From: Pseudomonas sp. HOU2
Lineage (GTDB): Bacteria > Pseudomonadota > Gammaproteobacteria > Pseudomonadales > Pseudomonadaceae
Reading direction: 5' to 3'
Length of the DNA stretch: 64,000 nt
NCBI RefSeq assembly: GCF_040729435.1
Contig: NZ_CP160398.1
Location: 5,189,001-5,253,000 of the forward strand
Below are positions 52,051-60,900 of this stretch, piece by piece. A program made the translations under genes and the position numbers. The notes beneath the pieces are model-generated. The model did no database searches, was not told where the DNA came from, and saw only the letters and a list, made by a program, of their open reading frames with translations. How positions within the stretch are numbered: position 1 is the first letter of the stretch; each line of letters begins with the position of its first letter.

Positions 52051-53046
52051 TTATTTAGCGACCTTGCCGAGTACGCGCAGGCGGCTCACACCACCGTCCG
52101 GGAACACGTTCAGACGGATGTGGGTGATCGGGCCCAGTGCCTTGATCTGCTCGACGAAGGTGTGTTCGGCGTGCATTTCCAGCTTCTGGCTCGGCAGCAG
52201 TTCACGCCAGAACAGCGACTGGGTTTCGATCTGGCTGTCGGTGCCGCCCTTGACGAACGCGCCCTGGATCGAGCAGGTGTCCGGGTAGTTACCCTTGAAG
52301 TGCAGGGTGTCGACGATGATTTTTTCGATTTCGCCCGGGTGGCCCAGCGCGACGATCACCCAGTCATTGCCCGGGGTGCGACGACGTGCGGTTTCCCAGC
52401 CGTCGCCCATGTTGATGCCACGGCCCGGGTTGAGGATGTTGCTCATGCGGCCGAAGTGTTCGTCGGAGCAGGCGAGGGCGCGGCCACCGTTAAGGGCTGC
52501 AGCCAGGTCGACTTGCTCGTTATCGCCAATCGCGGACCAGTCGCGGAACGGAATGCCGTACACGCGCAGACGGGCGACACCGCCGTCCGGGTAGATGTTG
52601 AAGCGCAGGTGGCTGAACGCTTGGTCGTTGCTGATTTCGTGGTAGTGGTGGCTGTTGCCTTGCAGCTCGACGGCCGACAGCACTTCAGTCCACTGGGTGT
52701 TTTCGTCCGGCTCGCCCGAGGCCAGGAAGCACGCTTCCAGCGAGGCCGATGGCGGGAAGTTGCCGGTGAAGAATGAGGTGTCGATGTCCACGCCCTTGAT
52801 CGAGCCCGGTACGCCCAGGCGGATTACCGCGCTGTCGTAGCCTTCGAAGCGCTTGCGACGCGATTCCCAGCCGTCCATCCACTTGCCGTTGTCGTCGAAC
52901 ACACCCTCCTTCCACACGGCCGGGGTCGGCTGAAACAGACGATTGGCGTCTGCGAACCAGTCATCGGTGACCGAGATGATTTTGGTGCCCAGACGGGCAT
53001 CGGCCAGGTTGACGAACTTCTCGAAAGGTACGGCGTAAGCTTTCAT
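52051..53046 (-). CDS. alc: allantoicase
   Basis: 331 aa made of two repeated jelly-roll domains ([15 protein letters not shown] at about 170 and [15 protein letters not shown] near the end). It hydrolyses allantoate to ureidoglycolate and urea. The gene starts 88 bp after uraD in the same direction. Confidence 0.97.
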   Translation of the reverse strand: MKAYAVPFEKFVNLADARLGTKIISVTDDWFADANRLFQPTPAVWKEGVFDDNGKWMDGWESRRKRFEGYDSAVIRLGVPGSIKGVDIDTSFFTGNFPPSASLEACFLASGEPDENTQWTEVLSAVELQGNSHHYHEISNDQAFSHLRFNIYPDGGVARLRVYGIPFRDWSAIGDNEQVDLAAALNGGRALACSDEHFGRMSNILNPGRGINMGDGWETARRRTPGNDWVIVALGHPGEIEKIIVDTLHFKGNYPDTCSIQGAFVKGGTDSQIETQSLFWRELLPSQKLEMHAEHTFVEQIKALGPITHIRLNVFPDGGVSRLRVLGKVAK

Positions 53047-53134
53047 TCTTCTTGTCTGCCTTTAATAAGTTGGCTGGGGATGCTTGCAAGACCCTGGGTA
53101 CTCTCCGCGTCTGATGTACTCGGGTCAGGCTTCG

Positions 53135-53650
53135 CTAAAGAGTCAGTAAACGGAACAGGGCGATCTTGTTGATCTCCGCCAGCGCGCATTTGAATTCGGT
53201 GTCGACCGAGTTGTGAATGCGCGTTTCGAACGCCGCGAGGATCTGATGCCGGTTGCTGCCTTTTACCGCCATGATGAAGGGAAACTTGAACTTGGCCTTG
53301 TAGGCGTCGTTCAGCTCGGTGAAGCGCTGAAACTCTTCGGCCGTGCATTGGTGAATACCGGCGCCCGCCTGTTCATTGGTGCTGGCTTCGGTCAGTTGGC
53401 CCTGGACGGCGGCTTTGCCGGCCAGGTCCGGGTGAGCGTTGATCAGTGCCAGTTGACTGGCGTGATCGGCGCTCAACAGGATGTCGCTCATGCGCTGGTG
53501 CAGGGTTTCGATCTCGTCGATCGATGCGTCCACGCCCAGGTCGTAAGCCTTCTCGGCCACCCATGGCGAATGTTCGTAGATGTCGGCGAAGGCTTTGACG
53601 AAAGCGTCGCGGCTCAGGGTCGACGGTTGCAGGGTTTGAAAGCGGCTCAT
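53135..53650 (-). CDS. uraD: OHCU decarboxylase UraD
   Basis: 171 aa, all helical. The substrate-site regions are INAHPDLAGKAAVQGQLT and FPFIMAVKGSNRHQILAAFE. It decarboxylates 2-oxo-4-hydroxy-4-carboxy-5-ureidoimidazoline to S-allantoin. The start overlaps the puuE stop (ATGA at 53647-53650), so puuE and uraD are coupled. Confidence 0.97.
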   Translation of the reverse strand: MSRFQTLQPSTLSRDAFVKAFADIYEHSPWVAEKAYDLGVDASIDEIETLHQRMSDILLSADHASQLALINAHPDLAGKAAVQGQLTEASTNEQAGAGIHQCTAEEFQRFTELNDAYKAKFKFPFIMAVKGSNRHQILAAFETRIHNSVDTEFKCALAEINKIALFRLLTL

Positions 53651-54573
53651 TTAGCGGCCCCTTGGTACGGGTGGGTTTCGTGCCAGTGACGCGCGATGTC
53701 GACGCGACGGCTGAACCACACCTGTTCATGACTTTTGGCGTATTCGATGAAGCGCTTGAGCGACGCCAGACGCGCCGGACGGCCGATCAACCGGCAGTGC
53801 AGACCGATCGAAAGCATCTTCGGCGCTTCGGCGCCCTCGGCGTACAGTACGTCGAACGCGTCTTTGAGGTATTCGAAGAAATCGTCGCCCTTGTTGAAAC
53901 CCTGCACCTGGGTAAAGCGCATGTCGTTGGTGTCGAGGGTGTACGGGATCACCAGGTGCGGCTTGCCGGTCGGGTTGTTCGGTTCCCAGTAGGGCAGGTC
54001 GTCGTCGTAGGTGTCGCAGTCGTAGAGGAAACCGCCTTCTTCCATCACCAGGCGTCGGGTGTTCGGGCCGGTGCGGCCGGTGTACCAGCCCAGTGGGCGC
54101 TCGCCGGTGAGTTCGGTGAGGATGCGGATCGCTTCGAGCATGTGCTCGCGCTCCTGCGCCTCGTCCATGTACTGGTAGTCGATCCAGCGGTAGCCGTGGC
54201 TGCAGATCTCGTGACCGGCTTCGACCATCGCGCGGATCACATCCGGGTGGCGCTGGGCGGCCATGGCCACGGCGAAGATGGTCAGCGGAATGTCGAATTC
54301 CTTGAACAGTTTCAGAATCCGCCATACGCCGGCGCGGCTGCCATACTCGTAAAGCGATTCCATGCTCATGTTGCGCGCGCCTTGCAGCGGCTGGGCGGCA
54401 ACCATTTCGGAGAGGAAGGCTTCGGATTCTTTGTCGCCGTGCAGAATGTTGCGCTCGCCGCCTTCTTCGTAATTGAGCACGAAGGACAGGGCGAGGCGCG
54501 CGTTGCCCGGCCAGTGTGGGTGAGGAGGGTTACTGCCGTAACCGATCAGGTCGCGTGGGTAGTCAGCGCTCAC
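53647..54573 (-). CDS. puuE: allantoinase PuuE (polysaccharide deacetylase-type)
   Basis: 308 aa from GTG 54573, with AAGGAAG 5 nt upstream; the longer frame to 54621 has no ribosome binding site. NodB-like barrel with HEICSHGYRWIDY and WYTGRTGPNTRRL. It opens the allantoin ring to give allantoate without the metal centre of classical allantoinase. It is the first gene of the minus-strand urate operon, with operator-like TTGTATACAA upstream. Confidence 0.96.
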   Translation of the reverse strand: MSADYPRDLIGYGSNPPHPHWPGNARLALSFVLNYEEGGERNILHGDKESEAFLSEMVAAQPLQGARNMSMESLYEYGSRAGVWRILKLFKEFDIPLTIFAVAMAAQRHPDVIRAMVEAGHEICSHGYRWIDYQYMDEAQEREHMLEAIRILTELTGERPLGWYTGRTGPNTRRLVMEEGGFLYDCDTYDDDLPYWEPNNPTGKPHLVIPYTLDTNDMRFTQVQGFNKGDDFFEYLKDAFDVLYAEGAEAPKMLSIGLHCRLIGRPARLASLKRFIEYAKSHEQVWFSRRVDIARHWHETHPYQGAAK

Positions 54574-54647
54574 TGCAGTCTTCCTTCTTATTCGTTGACA
54601 GGTTTGTGTAACGGCCTGCACAGGCTGGCGTCACAGCGATGGGCTGA

Positions 54648-54657
54648 TTGTATACAA
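54648..54657. promoter_or_regulatory. palindrome TTGTATACAA upstream of puuE
   Basis: A perfect 10-bp palindrome 75 bp before the puuE start. Variants TTGTGTACAA occur at 54854-54863 and 57755-57764, each before a purine gene. It has the shape of a GntR (FadR/HutC-like) operator. The rest of the 421-bp divergent region has no gene. Confidence 0.6.
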
Positions 54658-54853
54658 CTTTATTCGCAATTTGTAAGCCTGAATTTTCGCATTTTTCACC
54701 GACTGTCATCTTTTGCTGCTAATGGCATAAACCTGCAAGAAACCTGCCTGATCAGTCAGCTAATGGCTGTGAGGTTCAATAGCCAGGCGCTTTAGGCGCA
54801 GATCCGCAGTAAACACCCGAATGGCGAGGGTGATGCGAAAAATGTCGTTTTTA

Positions 54854-54863
54854 TTGTGTACAA
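54854..54863. promoter_or_regulatory. TTGTGTACAA upstream of uraH
   Basis: Near-palindrome within ATTGTGTACAAT, 131 bp before the uraH start, in an AT-rich stretch that could be its promoter. Same motif as at 54648 and 57755. Confidence 0.55.
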
Positions 54864-54994
54864 TTTTTTTGAAAAGTGTCTTAATCAGTCGCTCGCCGCA
54901 ACTTTTCGTGCTCCGAATCGGTGCGGTCTCCTTTTTACCTGACTTCGGGAGGCGCGAAGTCTGACTGCTCTTTGCGGCCAGGCGCGCAGAATCA

Positions 54995-55348
54995 ATGGGA
55001 CGTTTGACAACACACGTTTTGGACGCTGCACACGGTTGCCCGGGCAGCTCGATCAAGGTCGAGCTGTACCGCGTTGAAGGTTCGCACCTGGAATTGGTCG
55101 CCAGTGCGATAACCAACAGCGATGGCCGGGTCGATGCGCCGCTGCTGCAAGGCGATGACTACCGCACCGGGGTCTATCAGGTGCAGTTCCATGCCGGCGA
55201 TTACTACCGCGCCCGTGGCGTGCAACTGCCGGAACCGGCGTTCCTCGACGTGGTGGTGCTGCGTTTCGGCATCTCCGCCGAGCAGGATCATTACCACGTA
55301 CCCCTGCTGATCTCGCCTTACAGCTATTCCACCTATCGGGGCAGCTGA
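54995..55348 (+). CDS. uraH: 5-hydroxyisourate hydrolase (transthyretin-like)
   Basis: 117 aa. The N-terminal LTTHVLDAAHGCPG and C-terminal YHVPLLISPYSYSTYRGS with the YRGS end are diagnostic. It hydrolyses the unstable product of PuuD to OHCU, the UraD substrate. Transcribed away from puuE. No signal peptide, so it is cytoplasmic. Confidence 0.97.
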   Translation: MGRLTTHVLDAAHGCPGSSIKVELYRVEGSHLELVASAITNSDGRVDAPLLQGDDYRTGVYQVQFHAGDYYRARGVQLPEPAFLDVVVLRFGISAEQDHYHVPLLISPYSYSTYRGS

Positions 55349-55406
55349 CCCCCAAGCAGCTGCCCCCACCGGGAAGCGACTGCGCATATAGCTTCTTTGG
55401 TCTTTC

Positions 55407-55433
55407 GCCCGCTCACACTGCGGGCTTTTTTTC
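55407..55433 (+). terminator. Rho-independent terminator after uraH
   Basis: GCCCGC-TCACACT-GCGGGC followed by seven T residues. Confidence 0.9.
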
Positions 55434-55464
55434 GGCCCTGAAAAAGTGGTGTCTGGTCTGACGC

Positions 55465-55554
55465 CATCGCTGGCAAGCCAGCTCCCACAGTGTCCGGGTC
55501 GTACACGAAAAATGTGAAGACCCCCGAACCTGTGGGAGCTGGCTTGCCAGCGAT
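55465..55554. repeat. REP inverted pair (type A)
   Basis: CATCGCTGGCAAGCCAGCTC and its inverse between the convergent uraH and LysE-type genes. Confidence 0.87.
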
Positions 55555-55558
55555 GCTT

Positions 55559-56185
55559 TTAACGGCTCAACAGAGAAGCAGCGCCAGCCCCACTGAACAA
55601 CCCGGCACTCACCCGGTTGAACCAGCTCTGCCCCTTGCCGCTACGCAGATAGCGCGCCGCACCATGCGCACCCAGCCCGTAAGCCAGTTTGCAGCACAGG
55701 TCGAGCACCACCCAGGTCGCGATCATGATCAGCAACTGCGGCAGGAACGGTTGTTGGGCGCTAAGGAACTGCGGCAGAAACGCGGCGAAAAACAGAATGT
55801 CCTTCGGATTGCTCGCGCCCAACACAAAGGCCCGGCCGAACAGTGTGCGAAAACGCGGCACTGGCGCGGCCTGCGGCACTTCGGCACCCACCGACGGCTG
55901 ACGCGATTGCTGCCAGCTCTGCCAGGCGAGATAGAACAGGTACAGCGCGCCAACGATTTTCAGTGCGCTGAACAATTGCTCCGACGCCAGCAGCAGGGCG
56001 CCAAGCCCCAATGCCGACGCACTGAGCAGGCAGATTGAAGCAATCACACCACCGAGAAACGCCGGGTAAGAGCGGCGCAGACCGTAATTCAGACTGTTGC
56101 TGATCATCAGCAATGACAGCGGCCCCGGAATCAGGATCACCACCAGTGCAGCGCCGCTGAACAGCAGCCAGGTTTCCAGACTCAT
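55559..56185 (-). CDS. LysE/RhtB family exporter
   Basis: 208 aa, six hydrophobic segments. GPLSLLMISNSLNYGLRRS is the family's N-terminal signature, and GASNPKDILFFAAFLPQFL follows. It exports amino acids or their analogues; substrate unknown. A strong AAAGGAGG lies before ATG 56185; the longer frame to 56320 overlaps the permease gene. It follows that gene after a terminator. Confidence 0.88.
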   Translation of the reverse strand: MSLETWLLFSGAALVVILIPGPLSLLMISNSLNYGLRRSYPAFLGGVIASICLLSASALGLGALLLASEQLFSALKIVGALYLFYLAWQSWQQSRQPSVGAEVPQAAPVPRFRTLFGRAFVLGASNPKDILFFAAFLPQFLSAQQPFLPQLLIMIATWVVLDLCCKLAYGLGAHGAARYLRSGKGQSWFNRVSAGLFSGAGAASLLSR

Positions 56186-56220
56186 CACTTTCCTCCTTTT
56201 TGTTGTATTGAAAAATGCAC

Positions 56221-56253
56221 AAAAGCCCCACCCCGTGAGGGTGAGGCTGTTTT
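56221..56253 (-). terminator. terminator after purine permease
   Basis: AGCCCCACCC and GGGTGAGGCT pair around CGTGA with one C/A mismatch. On the minus strand the hairpin is followed by TTTTGTGC. It lies 22 nt after the permease stop. Confidence 0.65.
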
Positions 56254-56274
56254 GAAGCCTGAACCGCGTAGCGC

Positions 56275-57624
56275 TTACAGGAAGATGAACTTGGCGATGA
56301 AGATCGCGCAGAGCACCCACAGGCTCACGGAAATTTCCTTGTACTTGCCGGCACCGGCTTTCAACGCCACGTAGGTGATGAAGCCCAGCGCGATGCCGTC
56401 GGCGACTGAGAAGGTCAGCGGCATCATGATCGCGGTGACGATTGCCGGAATTGCATCAGTGGCTTCGTCCCACTCGATATGGGCCATGCCGCCCATCATC
56501 AGCATCGCGACGTAAATCAGCGCACCGGCGGTGGCGTAAGCCGGAATCATCCCGGCCAGCGGTGCGAAAAACATCGCGGCTATAAATAGCACACCTACGG
56601 TGACGGCGGTAAGACCAGTCCGACCACCAGCGGCTACACCCGCGGCACTTTCCACATAGCTGGTGACGGGCGGAACGCCGACCACCGCGCCGAAGACGCT
56701 GGAGGCGCTGTCGGCTTTCATGGCGCGGGAAAGGTTTTCGATACGCCCGTCAGCGTTGACCAGATTGGCGCGCTGGGCGACGCCCATCAGGGTGCCGGCG
56801 GTGTCGAACATGTGCACGAAGAGGAAGGCCAGCACCACGCTGATCATGCTGACGTTGAACACACCGGCGACGTTCATCGCCATGAAGGTCGGCGCCAGGC
56901 TTGGCGGGGTCGACATGATCCCTTCGTAGTGCACGATGCCCAGGCCCCAACCGGCGAGGGTCACGGTGATGATGCTGATGAGGATCGCACCGAAGACTTT
57001 GTGGTAGCTGAGGATCGCGATCATCAGGAAGCAGATCGCCGCCAGCAGCGGGCCGGGTTCACGCAGGGAGCCGAGTTTGATCAGGGTGGCCGGGCTGTCG
57101 ACGACAATGCCCGCGGTTTTCAGGCCGATCAGTCCGAGGAACAGACCGACGCCAGCGCCCATCGCAAAGCGCAGGCTGACCGGGATGCTGTTGAGCAGCC
57201 ATTCGCGAATCCGCGAGAAGGTCAGGATCATGAACAGCACACCGGAAACGAACACCGCACCGAGCGCGGTTTCCCAGTTGTAGCCCATGGTGCCGACCAC
57301 GGTGTAGGTAAAGAATGCGTTGAGGCCCATGCCCGGCGCCAGGCCCACCGGCCAGTTGGCGTACAGGCCCATCAGCAGGCAGCCGAGTGCGGCAGCGATG
57401 CAGGTGGCGACGAAGGCTGCACCGTGATCGATCCCGGCATCGGCCATGATGTTCGGGTTGACGAAGATGATGTAAGCCATGGTGATGAAGGTTGTCAGAC
57501 CGGCAATCAGCTCGGTCTTCACCGTGGTGCCATGCAAGCTGAGTTTGAAGATGCGCTCCAGCACGCCGGTGCGTAAGGGCGGTGAGAGTTCCAGCGTCGA
57601 TGCTTCGGATTTGCGGCTTTCCAC
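56275..57624 (-). CDS. AzgA/PbuG-type adenine/guanine/hypoxanthine permease
   Basis: 449 aa, NCS2 superfamily but AzgA branch: TELIAGLTTFITMAYIIFVNP near the start and VGVPPVTSYVESAAGVAAGG at about 320. It imports purine bases with protons. The operator-like TTGTGTACAA at 57755 is 131 bp upstream. It would supply purine bases to the same pathway as the urate genes. Confidence 0.92.
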   Translation of the reverse strand: MESRKSEASTLELSPPLRTGVLERIFKLSLHGTTVKTELIAGLTTFITMAYIIFVNPNIMADAGIDHGAAFVATCIAAALGCLLMGLYANWPVGLAPGMGLNAFFTYTVVGTMGYNWETALGAVFVSGVLFMILTFSRIREWLLNSIPVSLRFAMGAGVGLFLGLIGLKTAGIVVDSPATLIKLGSLREPGPLLAAICFLMIAILSYHKVFGAILISIITVTLAGWGLGIVHYEGIMSTPPSLAPTFMAMNVAGVFNVSMISVVLAFLFVHMFDTAGTLMGVAQRANLVNADGRIENLSRAMKADSASSVFGAVVGVPPVTSYVESAAGVAAGGRTGLTAVTVGVLFIAAMFFAPLAGMIPAYATAGALIYVAMLMMGGMAHIEWDEATDAIPAIVTAIMMPLTFSVADGIALGFITYVALKAGAGKYKEISVSLWVLCAIFIAKFIFL

Positions 57625-57754
57625 AGCGAGTACTCCTCAAGAGTTTTATTGTTATTTCCAGGGCCGGACCCATGAGGGGTGGCAGCAGCCCTTTGAGGCA
57701 TACGCGAATTTGTTGACCATGCGGTCAGGAACTCGCACGCAGTGGATTATGCTT

Positions 57755-57764
57755 TTGTGTACAA
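57755..57764. promoter_or_regulatory. TTGTGTACAA upstream of purine permease
   Basis: Third copy of the motif seen at puuE and uraH, in an AT-rich promoter-like stretch. The other bases of 57625-57939 hold a REP pair and no gene. Confidence 0.55.
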
Positions 57765-57836
57765 ATAAAGCAAATATTGTTTTTGGTTTTGTTTACGAAA
57801 GGTCAGGCGATAGGGATATATCGCCTTCAGAGACCC

Positions 57837-57926
57837 CATCGCTGGCAAGCCAGCTCCCACAGGGTTCGTGGGTTTCTTCACATCTGTGTACGCCGCTGCC
57901 CTAGTGGGAGCTGGCTTGCCAGCGAT
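57837..57926. repeat. REP inverted pair (type A)
   Basis: CATCGCTGGCAAGCCAGCTC and its inverse lie between the purine permease promoter and the MarR gene's 3' end. Confidence 0.87.
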
Positions 57927-57939
57927 GAGGCCAGTCCAG

Positions 57940-58386
57940 TCAATCCAGATGTGACTGAGTGCTCCCAAGCGCCATATTCACCGCCAGCCACCCATTCACC
58001 GCCGCCTCCCCAGCTTCAGCAAACACCCGCTCGAGCAACTTCACCTGTTCACGCCGTAACGCCTGCTCAAACTTCGCACCTTCAACGGTCAATTCCAGCA
58101 GACGTTTACGCTTGTCCGCCTCCGACGCCACGCTCTCCACCAGATGCATTTCCTGCAACTGGCGCAACGGCATGTTCAGCGCCTGTTTGCTCACGCCGAG
58201 CAATCCCAACAACTCCTTCACACTCAAATTCGGATAACGCGCGATGAAAAACACAATTCGCTGATGCACCCGGGACAGGCCACGGCGCTCGAGCATTTCA
58301 TCGGCTTTGGCGGTGAACGCCTGATAGCCGAAGAAAAACGCTTCCATCGCCTGTTGCTGGCTGGCAGGGTTTTTAAGGTCAAGCAT
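57940..58386 (-). CDS. MarR family transcriptional regulator
   Basis: About 148 aa. The winged HTH is at about residues 45-105 (LSVKELLGLLGVSKQALNMPLRQLQEMHLVE), with a basic wing DKRKRLLEL. It is divergent from an aminotransferase gene, with an inverted repeat GTCAA-gcagt-TTGAC between them, so it probably regulates both. ATG 58386 is used; an in-frame TTG at 58404 is possible. Confidence 0.85.
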   Translation of the reverse strand: MLDLKNPASQQQAMEAFFFGYQAFTAKADEMLERRGLSRVHQRIVFFIARYPNLSVKELLGLLGVSKQALNMPLRQLQEMHLVESVASEADKRKRLLELTVEGAKFEQALRREQVKLLERVFAEAGEAAVNGWLAVNMALGSTQSHLD

Positions 58387-58419
58387 GTTGACGTACTCGC
58401 TCAAGCTGTCGTAGTTTCG

Positions 58420-58434
58420 GTCAAGCAGTTTGAC
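58420..58434. promoter_or_regulatory. candidate MarR operator
   Basis: GTCAA and TTGAC form a perfect 5-bp inverted repeat with a 5-bp spacer, midway between the divergent MarR and aminotransferase starts. TCAAGC is repeated at 58401. Size and place fit a MarR dimer site. Confidence 0.5.
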
Positions 58435-58468
58435 TCATTTTTCCCAGACCTCGCTACCGGTGACTCCC

Positions 58469-59635
58469 ATGGCTTTTTCCGAACGTGTCTCGCGCCTTAA
58501 AAGTTCTCTGATCCGTGAAATTCTTGCCGCCGCCCAGCGCCCGGAAGTGATGTCGTTCGCCGGTGGTCTGCCGGCCGAAGCCATGTTGCCGAAAGTCGAA
58601 TGGTCCGAGATGCCGCTGTCCCTTGGCCAATACGGCATGAGCGAAGGCGAGCCGGCGCTGCGTGAAACGCTGGCGGCGCAGGCGCGAGCGTTGGGTCTGG
58701 ACTGCACGGCGAGCCAAGTGCTGGTGGTCAGCGGTTCCCAGCAGACCCTCGATCTGGCGGCCAAGTTGTACATCGACAAAGGCACCGAAATTCTTCTGGA
58801 GGCGCCAACCTACCTGGCCGCGTTGCAGATCTTCCAGCTGTTCGGCGCCGATTGCCTGACCGTGCCGCAAGAGGCCGATGGCCCGAATCTGGCCCAACTG
58901 CGCAGTCGGCTGGAGCAGCATCGCCCGGCGTTCATCTACCTGATTCCGACATTCCAGAACCCGTCCGCCGTGCGCTACAGCGAAGCCAAGCGCGCCGCCG
59001 TCGCCGCGTTGCTCGACGAATTCGGTGTGACCCTGATCGAAGACGAGCCGTACCGCGAACTGACGTTCGATGGCGGCAGCGCCAAACCGATTGCCGGGTG
59101 CCTGAAAAAGGCCAGCTGGATCTACACCGGCACGGTGTCGAAAACCTTGCTGCCGGGTTTGCGCGTCGGCTACCTGATTGCCAGCCCGGATCTGTTCCCG
59201 CATCTGCTCAAGCTCAAGCAATCGGCGGATCTGCACACCAATCGCATCGGCCAGTGGCAGGCGCTGCAGTGGATCGGCACGGAAAAATATCAGCAGCATT
59301 TGAGTGAATTGCGTGGCTTCTATCGCGAGCGCCGCGATGCGTTTCAAGCGGCGCTGGAAAGGCATTTTTCCGATCTGGCGGACTGGAACATGCCGCAGGG
59401 TGGGTTGTTTTTCTGGCTGACCTTGAAGCAGCCGCTGGATACGCGAACTTTGCTGAACGAGGCGCTGGCCAATGATGTGGCGTTCATGCCGGGTGAGCCG
59501 TTCTTTCCCGAACCGGATAAAAACCTCGGGCACCTGCGATTGAATTTCAGCCACATCGACCCGGCGCGACTGGATGAGGGGCTCAATCGTCTGGCGGCGG
59601 TGGTGAGGCAGGCGCAACTTGAGAAAGCGGCCTGA
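58469..59635 (+). CDS. PLP-dependent aminotransferase, class I/II (2-aminoadipate-like)
   Basis: 388 aa. The PLP lysine is in YTGTVSKTLLPGLRVGYL (about residue 231), and the aspartate region is TLIEDEPYRELTFDG. It resembles the LysN/2-aminoadipate and valine-pyruvate type enzymes, normally fused to a GntR domain in MocR proteins but here free-standing. ATG 58469 opens MAFSERVSRLKSS. It is regulated with the divergent MarR gene by inference. Substrate unknown. Confidence 0.87.
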   Translation: MAFSERVSRLKSSLIREILAAAQRPEVMSFAGGLPAEAMLPKVEWSEMPLSLGQYGMSEGEPALRETLAAQARALGLDCTASQVLVVSGSQQTLDLAAKLYIDKGTEILLEAPTYLAALQIFQLFGADCLTVPQEADGPNLAQLRSRLEQHRPAFIYLIPTFQNPSAVRYSEAKRAAVAALLDEFGVTLIEDEPYRELTFDGGSAKPIAGCLKKASWIYTGTVSKTLLPGLRVGYLIASPDLFPHLLKLKQSADLHTNRIGQWQALQWIGTEKYQQHLSELRGFYRERRDAFQAALERHFSDLADWNMPQGGLFFWLTLKQPLDTRTLLNEALANDVAFMPGEPFFPEPDKNLGHLRLNFSHIDPARLDEGLNRLAAVVRQAQLEKAA

Positions 59636-59641
59636 AAAACG

Positions 59642-59672
59642 AATAAACCGGCTTGAGGGCCGGTTTATTTTT
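59642..59672 (+). terminator. terminator after aminotransferase gene
   Basis: AAACCGGC-TTGAGG-GCCGGTTTA followed by TTTTT, 8 nt past the stop codon. Confidence 0.85.
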
Positions 59673-59702
59673 GTCTGAGTAATGTGCTGTTCTTGCGGTC
59701 CT

Positions 59703-59776
59703 TATCGCTGGCAAGCCAGCTCCCACAGGTTTTGTGAACGCCACAGATTATTGTGGGAGCTGGCTTGCCAGCGATG
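59703..59776. repeat. REP inverted pair (type A)
   Basis: TATCGCTGGCAAGCCAGCTC and its inverse between the convergent aminotransferase and glutaredoxin-like genes. Confidence 0.87.
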
Positions 59777-59802
59777 GGGCCATAAGCAACACAACATCAA
59801 TA

Positions 59803-60174
59803 TCAGACCGCAGCAAACCGCTTATCCAGATAATCAATAATCACCTTGGACTCATACATCCACGTCGTCTGCCCATTTTCTTCAATGCGCAGGCACGGCA
59901 CCTTGATCTTGCCGCCCTGATCCAACAGCGTCTGGCGATCCTGTTCATTGTTCTTCGCGTCCTTCAGTGCGACCGGCACATTCAGGCGACGCAGCGTACG
60001 ACGGGTTTTCACGCAGAACGGGCAGGCGTGGAACTGATACAGGGTCAGGCCTTTGGCGGCGGCGTTGACTTGCGCCTGTACCTCGGCCGGGCGCTGTTTC
60101 TTGCCCGGGCGGGTGATGAAGTCAATGAAAATGATCAGTTGGCCAAGGCCGACACGAAGCGCTTTTACGAACAC
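59803..60174 (-). CDS. glutaredoxin-like protein with N-terminal hydrophobic segment
   Basis: 123 aa. Residues 1-25 contain a hydrophobic segment (VGLGQLIIFIDFI) followed by a basic stretch, so it is probably membrane-tethered. A glutaredoxin/GST-N domain follows, with CPFC at about residue 52 and the conserved VPCLRI cis-Pro. It would reduce disulfides or glutathione adducts. Single gene, ends facing the aminotransferase gene. Confidence 0.87.
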   Translation of the reverse strand: MFVKALRVGLGQLIIFIDFITRPGKKQRPAEVQAQVNAAAKGLTLYQFHACPFCVKTRRTLRRLNVPVALKDAKNNEQDRQTLLDQGGKIKVPCLRIEENGQTTWMYESKVIIDYLDKRFAAV

Positions 60175-60233
60175 GTTGAAAGCCTCACGGTGCGAAGAGA
60201 GAAGGGCGCGCAGCTTACCCGATTTTTCACAGG

Positions 60234-60267
60234 CGAAAAAAAACCGGCGATCAACGCCGGTTTTTTT
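60234..60267. terminator. terminator after folE (bidirectional)
   Basis: AAACCGGCG-ATCAA-CGCCGGTTT is flanked by A and T runs on both sides, so it can stop transcription either way. It lies 11 nt past the folE stop. Confidence 0.9.
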
Positions 60268-60277
60268 CTGCAGCCGA

Positions 60278-60823
60278 TTACTTGATCAGGCTGAGGAACT
60301 CGCTGCGAGTCGCCGCGTTTTCGCGGAACTCACCGAGCATCACCGAAGTGATCATCGACGAATTCTGTTTCTCGACACCGCGCATCATCATGCACATGTG
60401 CTTGGCCTCGATCACCACGGCCACGCCCAGTGCTCCGGTGACTTGCATCACCGCATCAGCGATCTGGCGGCTGAGGTTTTCCTGGATCTGCAGGCGGCGG
60501 GCGTACATGTCGACGATTCGCGCGACCTTCGACAGGCCCAGCACCTTGCCGCTCGGGATATACGCGACGTGGGCCTTGCCGATGAACGGCAGCAGGTGGT
60601 GTTCGCACAGCGAGTACAACTCGATGTCCTTGACCAGCACCATTTCGCTGTTGTCGGAGCTGAACAGGGCACCGTTGGTGACCTCTTCGAGCGTCTGTTC
60701 ATAACCGCGGCAGAGGTACTGCATGGCTTTGGCGGCACGCTTTGGCGTGTCGAGCAGGCCCTCGCGGGACACGTCCTCGCCCAGTTGGCCGAGAATCGCG
60801 GTGTAATTCTGTTCCAGGGACAT
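60278..60823 (-). CDS. folE: GTP cyclohydrolase I (type IA)
   Basis: 181 aa from ATG 60823; the frame is open further but without start signals. Zn and active-site motifs [20 protein letters not shown] and [14 protein letters not shown] are intact. It converts GTP to 7,8-dihydroneopterin triphosphate for folate and queuosine. Pseudomonads often carry two folE genes, and this short form is one. The Smr-domain gene lies upstream on the same strand. Confidence 0.95.
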   Translation of the reverse strand: MSLEQNYTAILGQLGEDVSREGLLDTPKRAAKAMQYLCRGYEQTLEEVTNGALFSSDNSEMVLVKDIELYSLCEHHLLPFIGKAHVAYIPSGKVLGLSKVARIVDMYARRLQIQENLSRQIADAVMQVTGALGVAVVIEAKHMCMMMRGVEKQNSSMITSVMLGEFRENAATRSEFLSLIK

Positions 60824-60900
60824 GAAACTACCTGTGGGGATTTTCGCAAAGGGCAAGGGTACGGTGGCGGACACAACCCTGCAAGTTCGGTGTAACGCGA

